Below, piece by piece: positions 1 to 6,355 of a stretch of 42,789 nucleotides of DNA. The notes beneath the pieces were generated by a model. The model made no database searches and was not told where the DNA came from. It saw nothing but the letters and a program-made list of their open reading frames with translations. Every line of letters starts with the position of its first letter. The first letter of the stretch is position 1. Both the position numbers and the translations under genes were made by a program. This DNA is from Pseudomonas yamanorum (GTDB lineage Bacteria; Pseudomonadota; Gammaproteobacteria; Pseudomonadales; Pseudomonadaceae), in NCBI RefSeq assembly GCF_013386765.1, contig NZ_JACARE010000024.1, positions 1-42,789 on the forward strand, written 5' to 3'.

Positions 1-10
1 AAGCAGGCAC

Positions 11-250
11 GGTGGAGCGGGTAAATCGGCAGGGATGCCGATTTAGCCGCGCCGGGCCATGGATGGCACGTCGCGGCGGCCCGCGGAACCGGGCCTTCGT
101 TCCGGCATGCCGAGCCTAGGCGAGGCACCGAGTGGTGGGGCAAAGACCTTTTGGTTACTTTTGGCTGGGCCGGCATTCCGGGCGTATGCCAAAAGTGACC
201 CGCTGTAAGAGCGGAACCATAGGCGGCCGTTACCGCAGCAACGGATATGT
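11..250. repeat. Pseudomonas dispersed intergenic repeat
   Basis: This stretch has the look of a multi-copy intergenic element common in Pseudomonas genomes. It contains a perfect 9-bp inverted repeat (22-30 with 37-45, 6-nt loop) and a second imperfect one, GGTTACTTTTGGC at 153-165 facing GCCAAAAGTGACC at 188-200. The short open frames across it, on both strands, have no initiation signals or recognisable domains and I treat them as spurious. It ends just upstream of the sigma-54 promoter of the nitrate transporter gene. Recognition as a dispersed repeat is from memory of the family; the inverted repeats are seen directly. Confidence 0.6.
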
Positions 251-267
251 ACACAACCCAACCCCTG

Positions 268-284
268 TTGGCCCACCTCTTGCT
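268..284 (+). promoter_or_regulatory. Sigma-54 (-24/-12) promoter of nasA
   Basis: TTGGCCC at 268-274 and TTGCT at 280-284 put the invariant GG (270-271) and GC (282-283) exactly 10 nt apart, as in the RpoN consensus TGGCAC-N5-TTGCW. The predicted transcription start is about position 295. Nitrate assimilation genes in pseudomonads are under NtrC/RpoN control, which fits. No clear NtrC dyad was found upstream. Confidence 0.75.
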
Positions 285-298
285 AAAGAATCCCCACA

Positions 299-381
299 GG
301 TAGCCAACGGCGGTTGCCCCATCCACGACAAAGACGTCGCACATCCGGTTTGCCCTGGCAAACCCGGTGGCGGCGTTTTTT
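299..381 (+). promoter_or_regulatory. nasA leader: paired ANTAR-target hairpins plus terminator
   Basis: Hairpin P1 (299-318) has a 7-bp stem with G-U pairs around the hexaloop AACGGC. Hairpin P2 (326-339) has stem CGAC/GTCG around the hexaloop AAAGAC. Both loops carry A at position 1 and G at position 4, the signature of RNA targets of ANTAR-domain antiterminators such as NasR/NasT. A long GC-rich hairpin (335-375) followed by T6 (376-381) forms an intrinsic terminator. The 3' arm of P2 lies inside the terminator's 5' arm, so P2 and the terminator are mutually exclusive. This predicts attenuation relieved when the ANTAR protein stabilises P1/P2. No ANTAR gene lies in the window. Confidence 0.75.
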
Positions 382-473
382 CGTTTTGGCCCCATAGCCC
401 GGGGCCGATGGGGCGGCAACAGCCGCTCCATCACCAGGCCTTCTCATAAGACCCCTTACCGCTGAGGTGCGTG

Positions 474-1685
474 ATGAAATCAAGCTTCTGGAAATCCGGT
501 CACACCCCGACCCTGTTCGCCGCGTTCCTGTATTTCGACCTGAGTTTCATGGTCTGGTACCTGCTGGGCCCCCTGGCCGTGCAAATCGCCGCCGACCTGC
601 ACCTCACCACCCAACAACGCGGCCTGGTGGTAGCCACGCCCATCCTGGCCGGCGCCGTGCTGCGCTTCCTGATGGGCATGCTCGCCGACAAACTCTCCCC
701 CAAGACCGCCGGCCTGATTGGCCAGGTGATTGTCATCTGCGCCCTCTTCGGCGCCTGGAAACTCGGAATCCACAGCTACGAACAAGCCCTGCTGCTGGGC
801 ATGTTCCTCGGCATGGCCGGCGCCTCGTTCGCTGTCGCCTTGCCCCTGGCATCCCAGTGGTACCCCGCCGAACACCAGGGCAAGGCCATGGGCATCGCCG
901 GTGCCGGCAACTCCGGGACGGTGTTTGCAGCCCTGCTGGCACCGGTACTCGCCGCCGCGTTCGGCTGGAGCAATGTGTTCGGCTTTGCGCTGATCCCGCT
1001 GGTGCTGACCCTGATCGTCTTCGCCTGGCTCGCCCGCAATGCCCCGCAACGGCCCAAGGCCAAATCCATGGCCGACTATTTCAAAGCCCTGGGTGACCGC
1101 GACAGCTGGTGGTTCATGTTCTTCTACAGCGTGACCTTCGGCGGCTTTATCGGCCTGGCCAGCGCCCTGCCCGGCTATTTCAACGACCAGTACGGCCTGA
1201 GCCCGGTCACCGCCGGCTACTACACCGCCGCCTGCGTGTTCGGTGGCAGCCTGATGCGGCCGTTGGGTGGCGCCCTGGCCGACCGTTTTGGCGGGATCCG
1301 CACCCTGCTCGGCATGTACGGCGTGGCCGCAATCTGCATCGCGGCGGTGGGGTTCAACCTGCCAAGTTCCTACGCAGCACTGGCGCTTTTCGTGTGCACC
1401 ATGCTTGGTTTGGGTGCGGGTAACGGTGCAGTCTTCCAATTGGTGCCCCAGCGCTTTCATCGGGAGATCGGTGTAATGACCGGCCTGATCGGCATGGCTG
1501 GCGGCATCGGCGGTTTCGCCCTCGCGGCGGGCATGGGCGCGATCAAGCAAAGCACCGGCAGTTATCAGTTGGCGTTGTGGTTGTTCGCCAGCCTGGGCGT
1601 GCTGGCCTGGTTCGGCCTGTACGGCGTCAAGCGTCGCTGGAGAACCACTTGGGGCTCAGCGGCAGTGACGGCTGCACGGGTCTGA
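474..1685 (+). CDS. nasA: Nitrate/nitrite transporter, MFS (NarK/NasA type)
   Basis: A 403-residue polytopic membrane protein of the major facilitator superfamily, nitrate/nitrite porter subgroup, with about 12 hydrophobic segments. It would import nitrate for assimilation. Family-like glycine-rich helices are visible, such as GIAGAGNSG in the first half and GLGAGNGAVFQLVPQRF in the second. The first in-frame start is GTG at 471, but ATG at 474, preceded by GAGG, is more likely. The stop codon overlaps the ATG of the kinase gene by one base (TGATG), which implies translational coupling. Expression should depend on the sigma-54 promoter and the attenuator just upstream. Identity rests on family resemblance and on position beside nirBD. 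Confidence 0.92.
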   Translation: MKSSFWKSGHTPTLFAAFLYFDLSFMVWYLLGPLAVQIAADLHLTTQQRGLVVATPILAGAVLRFLMGMLADKLSPKTAGLIGQVIVICALFGAWKLGIHSYEQALLLGMFLGMAGASFAVALPLASQWYPAEHQGKAMGIAGAGNSGTVFAALLAPVLAAAFGWSNVFGFALIPLVLTLIVFAWLARNAPQRPKAKSMADYFKALGDRDSWWFMFFYSVTFGGFIGLASALPGYFNDQYGLSPVTAGYYTAACVFGGSLMRPLGGALADRFGGIRTLLGMYGVAAICIAAVGFNLPSSYAALALFVCTMLGLGAGNGAVFQLVPQRFHREIGVMTGLIGMAGGIGGFALAAGMGAIKQSTGSYQLALWLFASLGVLAWFGLYGVKRRWRTTWGSAAVTAARV

Positions 1686-3355
1686 TGGGTCTGCAACTGA
1701 GCTTCGCCCAAGCCAGTGCCACCGGCCCACGGCAGGAAAACCAGGACGCCTTGCGCCTGGTCACACCCGCCCCGGAGCTGGCCGCCAGCAAGGGCTACCT
1801 GTGCGCCATCGCCGACGGCGTCAGCCAGTGCGCCGATGGTGGACTGGCCGCCCGCTCGACCTTGCAGGCCCTGGCCCTGGACTACTACGCCACGCCGCAA
1901 ACCTGGGGCGTGGCCCAGGCGCTGGAGCGTTTGCTGGTGGCACAGAATCGCTGGCTGCAAGCCAACGGTGGCGGCCTGCCGCTACTGACCACCCTCAGTG
2001 CCCTGGTGTTTCGCGGGCGGCGCTTCACCCTGGCCCATGTGGGTGATTGTCGGGTGTACCGCTGGCTCGACGGCGAGTTGCAACGCCTCAGCGAAGAGCA
2101 CGTCTGGGTGCAACCGGGCATGCAACATGTGCTCAAGCGCGCCATGGGCCTGGACCAACACCTGGTGCTGGATTTCCTCGACGGTGAGTTGCGGGCGGGG
2201 GAATGTTTCCTGCTGCTCAGCGACGGCGTTTGGGCAACCCTGGGGGATCACGCCATTGGCGCGATCCTGCGGGAACAGTCAAACCTGGACCTCGCCGTGA
2301 ACACCTTGGTCAGTGCCGCGCACCTGGCGGGCAGCCAGGATAATGCCAGCGCCCTGCTGGTGCGCGTTGACCAGCTCGGCGCCGCCACCCTCGGGGATGC
2401 ATTGGTGCAGTTGCAGCAATGGCCACTGCCGCCGCCCCTCAAAATCGGGCAACACTTCGAAGGCTGGCAGGTGGAAGCGCTGCTGGGGCAAAGTCGTCAG
2501 TCCCTGCTCTATCGGGTACGCGACGCCCAGCAACAGGCCTGGTTGCTGAAAACCTTGCCGATCAGCCATGACGACGATGTGTTCGCCGCCCAGGCACTGC
2601 TGTCGGAGGAATGGTTCCTGCGCCGGGTCGCTGGCCGGGCGTTTCCTGAAGTCCATCCCGCCAGCGGCCGTCAGCATTTGTACTACGTGATGCGTGAATA
2701 CGCCGGGCAAACCCTCGCCGAGCTGTTCAAGCACCAGGGCCCGCTCCCCCTGGCACAATGGCAATCCCTGGCCGAGCGCCTGTTGCGTGCGGTCGGGCTG
2801 CTGCACCGCCGGCAGATCCTGCACCGCGACATCAAGCCGGAAAACCTGCTGCTGGGCGAAGATGGTGAATTGCGCGTGCTGGACTTCGGCCTGGCCTACT
2901 GCCCAGGGCTCTCGGAGGACCGCGCGCACCTGCTGCCAGGCACGCCGAGCTTTATCGCCCCGGAAGCCTTCAATGGCGAACGCCCTACCCCGCAACAGGA
3001 TCTGTATAGCGTCGGCGTGACCTTGTATTACCTGCTGACAGGGCATTATCCCTACGGCGAAATCGAAGCTTTCCAACGCCCCAGGTTCACCACGCCGGTC
3101 AGCGCCAGCCGTTACCGCCCCGACCTGCCCGACTGGCTGCAACAAAGCCTGGAACGCGCAGTCGCCGCGCAACCGGAGCAACGGTATGAAACCGCCGAAG
3201 AATGGTTGCTGGTGCTGGAACAGGCAGACCGCCGGGAGTTGAGCATGCGGCCAAAACCGCTGCTGGAGCGCGAACCGCTGAAGGTCTGGCAAACGTTGGC
3301 CGCGCTGTCGTTGCTGATCAATCTGGTGCTGTTGTACTGGCTGTTGCACCACTAA
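1685..3355 (+). CDS. PP2C phosphatase-Ser/Thr kinase fusion protein
   Basis: A 556-residue bifunctional signalling protein. Residues 1-230 form a PP2C phosphatase domain with the metal ligands in place: D21 (ENQD), D44-G45, D121, D180-G181 and D219-N220. Residues about 255-515 form a Hanks-type kinase with K289, HRDIKPEN at 380-387, DFG at 400-402 and APE at 425-427. The glycine-rich loop is degenerate (GQSRQS). A single hydrophobic segment near 536-553 lies at the extreme C terminus, so both domains should face the cytoplasm. The gene overlaps the nasA stop by one base, and an equivalent gene sits here in other pseudomonads (PA1782 in P. aeruginosa). The substrate is unknown; control of nitrate uptake or reduction is inferred from position only. 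The open frame extends upstream, but ATG 1685 fits the domain start. Confidence 0.88.
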   Translation: MGLQLSFAQASATGPRQENQDALRLVTPAPELAASKGYLCAIADGVSQCADGGLAARSTLQALALDYYATPQTWGVAQALERLLVAQNRWLQANGGGLPLLTTLSALVFRGRRFTLAHVGDCRVYRWLDGELQRLSEEHVWVQPGMQHVLKRAMGLDQHLVLDFLDGELRAGECFLLLSDGVWATLGDHAIGAILREQSNLDLAVNTLVSAAHLAGSQDNASALLVRVDQLGAATLGDALVQLQQWPLPPPLKIGQHFEGWQVEALLGQSRQSLLYRVRDAQQQAWLLKTLPISHDDDVFAAQALLSEEWFLRRVAGRAFPEVHPASGRQHLYYVMREYAGQTLAELFKHQGPLPLAQWQSLAERLLRAVGLLHRRQILHRDIKPENLLLGEDGELRVLDFGLAYCPGLSEDRAHLLPGTPSFIAPEAFNGERPTPQQDLYSVGVTLYYLLTGHYPYGEIEAFQRPRFTTPVSASRYRPDLPDWLQQSLERAVAAQPEQRYETAEEWLLVLEQADRRELSMRPKPLLEREPLKVWQTLAALSLLINLVLLYWLLHH

Positions 3356-3413
3356 GAGGCGAAATTTCTCGATACCTGGGCGCCAGGCTGAACAAATTCG
3401 GCCAAACCGCTAC

Positions 3414-3430
3414 TTGGCACAACCACTGCA
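3414..3430 (+). promoter_or_regulatory. Sigma-54 (-24/-12) promoter of nirB operon
   Basis: TTGGCAC at 3414-3420 and CTGCA at 3426-3430 place GG (3416-3417) and GC (3428-3429) 10 nt apart, a near-perfect RpoN site with a predicted start about 3441. A single TGCACC half-site resembling half an NtrC box lies at 3345-3350, at the end of the kinase gene; that part is weak. Confidence 0.8.
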
Positions 3431-3461
3431 TTAGCTTTCCCATCAACACACATATAGCCGC

Positions 3462-3550
3462 ACCTTCAACGTCGAAGGTCGAGCTTCCCGAGAGAACGGG
3501 ACCAGGACAAAGGCGTCCTCGCTACTTGCGTAGCGGGGACGCCTTTTTTT
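3462..3550 (+). promoter_or_regulatory. nirB leader: paired ANTAR-target hairpins plus terminator
   Basis: P1 (3462-3479) is ACCTTC/GAAGGT around hexaloop AACGTC. P2 (3486-3501) is TCCCG/CGGGA around hexaloop AGAGAA. Both loops have A1 and G4. A 15-bp hairpin with one G-U pair (3511-3525 with 3530-3544, loop TTGC) and T7 (3544-3550) is a textbook intrinsic terminator placed before the nirB start. Unlike the nasA leader, P2 and the terminator are separated by 9 nt rather than overlapping. The arrangement predicts nitrate/nitrite-dependent antitermination by a NasR/NasT-type ANTAR protein encoded elsewhere. Confidence 0.85.
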
Positions 3551-3587
3551 GTTGCGCACGATTTGTCGAGCCACTGCGGAGAACGAC

Positions 3588-6041
3588 ATGAAGAAACTCA
3601 AACTGGTGATGATCGGCAACGGCATGGCCGGGGTTCGCACCCTTGAAGAATTGCTCAAACTGAGCAGCGACCTGTACGACATCACCGTCTTCGGCGCCGA
3701 GCCCCACACCAACTACAACCGCATCCTGCTGTCGCCGGTACTGGCCGGTGAGCAGACCTTCGAAGAGATCGTGCTCAATGACCTGAGCTGGTACCTCGAC
3801 AACAACATCAAGCTGTTGCTCAACCGCAAAGTGGTGCAGATCGACCGGGTCAAACGCAAAGTCATCGCCGAAGACGGCAGCGAGGCCGAATACGATCGCC
3901 TGCTGATCGCCACCGGCTCCACGCCGTTTATCCTGCCGATCCCCGGCAATACGTTGCAAGGTGTGATCGGCTACCGCGACATCGCCGACACCCAGGCCAT
4001 GATCGACACCGCCAAGACCCACAAGCACGCCGTGGTCATCGGCGGCGGCCTGCTGGGCCTGGAGGCCGCCAACGGCCTGATGCTGCGTGGCATGCACGTG
4101 ACCGTGGTGCATATCGGCGAGTGGCTGCTGGAGCGGCAACTGGACAAGACCAGCGGCCAGCTGCTGCAAACCGAACTGGAAAGCCGCGGCCTGGTTTTTC
4201 GCTTGCAAGAGCAAACCCAGGCCCTGCATGACGCCGGCAACGGTCGCGTGGGTTCGGTGCAATTCAAGAATGGCGACGTGATCCCGGCGGACCTGGTGGT
4301 GATGGCGGCCGGCATCCGCCCCAACACTGAACTGGCGGAAAAATCCGGCATCCCGTGCAACCGCGGGATTCTGGTCAACGACACCCTGCAAACCTACGAC
4401 CCGCGCATCTATGCCATCGGCGAATGCGCCAGCCACCGCGGGATCGCCTACGGCCTGGTGGCACCGCTGTTCGAGCAGGCCAAGGTCTGCGCCAATCACC
4501 TCGCCCAGCTGGGTTTCGCACGCTATCAGGGCTCGGTGACCTCGACCAAACTGAAAGTCACCGGCATCGACCTGTTCTCCGCCGGGGACTTCATGGGCGG
4601 CGAAGGCACCGAGACCATCACCCTTTCCGACCCGATTGGCGGCGTCTACAAGAAGCTGGTGATCAAGGACGACATCCTCGTCGGCGCGTGCCTGTACGGC
4701 GACACCGCTGACGGCGGTTGGTATTTCCGGCAGATCCGTGAGAACCACGCCATTGGCGAGATCCGCGATCACCTGATGTTCGGCGAAAACGCCATCGGCG
4801 ATGTAGGCCATCAAGGCCAGGACAAAGCCATGAGCATGGCCGACACCGCTGAAGTCTGCGGCTGCAACGGCGTGTGCAAGGGCACCATCGTCAAGGCAAT
4901 TCAGGAACACGGGCTGTTCAGCGTCGACGATGTGAAAAAGCATACCAAGGCCGCCAGTTCCTGCGGCTCCTGCGCAGGCTTGGTGGAACAGATCCTGATC
5001 AACACCGTAGGCGGCGCGGCGGACGTCAAACCAAAAAGCGAAAAAGCCATCTGCGGCTGCAGCGACCTCAACCACGGGCAGATCCGCCAGGCCATCCGCG
5101 ACCAGCATTTGCTGACCATCGCCGGCACCATGAGCTACCTCAACTGGCGCACCCCGAACGGCTGCGCCACTTGCCGCCCGGCACTCAACTATTACCTGAT
5201 TTCCACCTGGCCCGGCGAAGCGAAAGACGACCCGCAATCGCGCCTGATCAACGAGCGGGCCCACGCCAACATTCAGAAAGACGGCACCTACTCGGTAGTC
5301 CCAAGGATGTGGGGCGGCGTGACCAATCCGTCGGAGCTGCGGCGCATCGCCGATGTGGCCGACAAATACAACGTGCCGATGGTCAAGGTCACCGGCGGGC
5401 AGCGCATCGACTTGCTGGGCATCAAGAAGCAGGACTTGCCCGGTGTGTGGAAAGACCTCGACATGCCGTCCGGGCATGCCTACGGCAAATCCATCCGTAC
5501 CGTGAAGACCTGCGTCGGCAGTGAGTTCTGTCGCTTTGGTACGCAGAACTCCACGCAACTGGGGATCGAGTTGGAGCATGACCTGTTCAACATGTGGTCG
5601 CCCCACAAGGTCAAGCTGGCGGTGTCCGGTTGCCCGCGCAACTGCTCGGAAGCGGGGATCAAGGACGTGGGAATTATCGGCGTCGATTCCGGTTGGGAGA
5701 TGTATATCGGCGGTAACGGCGGGATCAAGACCGAGGTCGCGGAGTTCTTCGTCAAGCTGAAAACCGCCGAAGAAGTGCGCGAATACAACGGCGCTTTCCT
5801 ACAGCTTTACCGGGAAGAAGCCTTCTACCTGGAGCGTACCGTGCACTACCTGCAACGGGTGGGTATGGAGCACATCAAGAAGGCCGTGCTGGAAGACCCG
5901 GCACGGCGCCAGGCGCTCAATGAACGCCTGCAATTCTCCCTGTCGTTCGAACAGGACCCGTGGAAAGAACGCCTGGAACAGCCGCTGCTGAAAAAGGAAT
6001 TCGACACCATCCCCGTCAAACTGCTGGAGGTGCCGGCATGA
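3588..6041 (+). CDS. nirB: Assimilatory nitrite reductase [NAD(P)H], large subunit
   Basis: An 817-residue cytoplasmic enzyme that reduces nitrite to ammonium with NAD(P)H. The N terminus holds an FAD-binding GxGxxG (GNGMAG, residues 10-15) and a second nucleotide-binding motif (IGGGLLG) near residue 150. Two BFD-type [2Fe-2S] cysteine clusters follow, the first beginning at C424 (CGCNGVCKG). The C-terminal half has the nitrite/sulfite reductase siroheme-[4Fe-4S] ligands C642-x5-C648 and C682-x3-C686. Length is normal for NirB. The ATG at 3588 precedes the FAD motif closely; the frame's 13 extra upstream codons overlap the terminator region and are rejected. The stop overlaps the nirD ATG. 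Siroheme would come from the SUMT encoded downstream. Confidence 0.97.
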   Translation: MKKLKLVMIGNGMAGVRTLEELLKLSSDLYDITVFGAEPHTNYNRILLSPVLAGEQTFEEIVLNDLSWYLDNNIKLLLNRKVVQIDRVKRKVIAEDGSEAEYDRLLIATGSTPFILPIPGNTLQGVIGYRDIADTQAMIDTAKTHKHAVVIGGGLLGLEAANGLMLRGMHVTVVHIGEWLLERQLDKTSGQLLQTELESRGLVFRLQEQTQALHDAGNGRVGSVQFKNGDVIPADLVVMAAGIRPNTELAEKSGIPCNRGILVNDTLQTYDPRIYAIGECASHRGIAYGLVAPLFEQAKVCANHLAQLGFARYQGSVTSTKLKVTGIDLFSAGDFMGGEGTETITLSDPIGGVYKKLVIKDDILVGACLYGDTADGGWYFRQIRENHAIGEIRDHLMFGENAIGDVGHQGQDKAMSMADTAEVCGCNGVCKGTIVKAIQEHGLFSVDDVKKHTKAASSCGSCAGLVEQILINTVGGAADVKPKSEKAICGCSDLNHGQIRQAIRDQHLLTIAGTMSYLNWRTPNGCATCRPALNYYLISTWPGEAKDDPQSRLINERAHANIQKDGTYSVVPRMWGGVTNPSELRRIADVADKYNVPMVKVTGGQRIDLLGIKKQDLPGVWKDLDMPSGHAYGKSIRTVKTCVGSEFCRFGTQNSTQLGIELEHDLFNMWSPHKVKLAVSGCPRNCSEAGIKDVGIIGVDSGWEMYIGGNGGIKTEVAEFFVKLKTAEEVREYNGAFLQLYREEAFYLERTVHYLQRVGMEHIKKAVLEDPARRQALNERLQFSLSFEQDPWKERLEQPLLKKEFDTIPVKLLEVPA

Positions 6042-6355
6042 ACTGGCTGGATATCTGCGCCCTCGAAGAAATCAACGCCCTGGGCTCGCGCATCATCACC
6101 GGGCCAAAAGGCGACATCGCGATTTTTCGTACCAGTGACGACGAAGTGTTCGCCCTCGACGACCGCTGTCCGCACAAGGGCGGGCCACTGTCACAAGGGC
6201 TGATCTACGGTAAACGCGTGGCCTGCCCGCTGCATAACTGGCAGATCGACCTGGAGTCCGGTGAGGCCCAGGCACCGGACATCGGCTGCGCCCATCACCA
6301 CCCGGCCCGTGTGGAAAACGGCCGAGTGATGCTGGCACTGCGGGACGCCGGTTGA
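6038..6355 (+). CDS. nirD: Nitrite reductase small subunit (Rieske-type)
   Basis: A 105-residue NirD homologue, the small partner of NirB. It has a Rieske-like fold with both iron-ligand pairs retained, C-P-H (RCPHKGG) and C-P-L-H (ACPLHNW), so a [2Fe-2S] centre is plausible; some NirD proteins lack these residues. ATG 6038 overlaps the nirB stop (ATGA), and the nirD stop overlaps the start of the next gene by one base, indicating coupled translation of NirB, NirD and nitrate reductase. Confidence 0.95.
   Translation: MNWLDICALEEINALGSRIITGPKGDIAIFRTSDDEVFALDDRCPHKGGPLSQGLIYGKRVACPLHNWQIDLESGEAQAPDIGCAHHHPARVENGRVMLALRDAG

Noticed and set aside
43..483. Three overlapping small open frames upstream of nasA
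   Set aside because: They lie in the dispersed repeat and in the sigma-54/attenuator leader; similar frames recur as spurious annotations in pseudomonads.
3324..3351. TGGTGC ... GCACCA inverted pair at the end of the kinase gene as an NtrC site
   Set aside because: The 16-nt spacing is wrong for NtrC (5 nt expected) and it is within coding sequence; only one half-site was kept as a weak remark.
3522..5606. 694-residue minus-strand frame opposite nirB
   Set aside because: A shadow of nirB with no ribosome site or recognisable domain.
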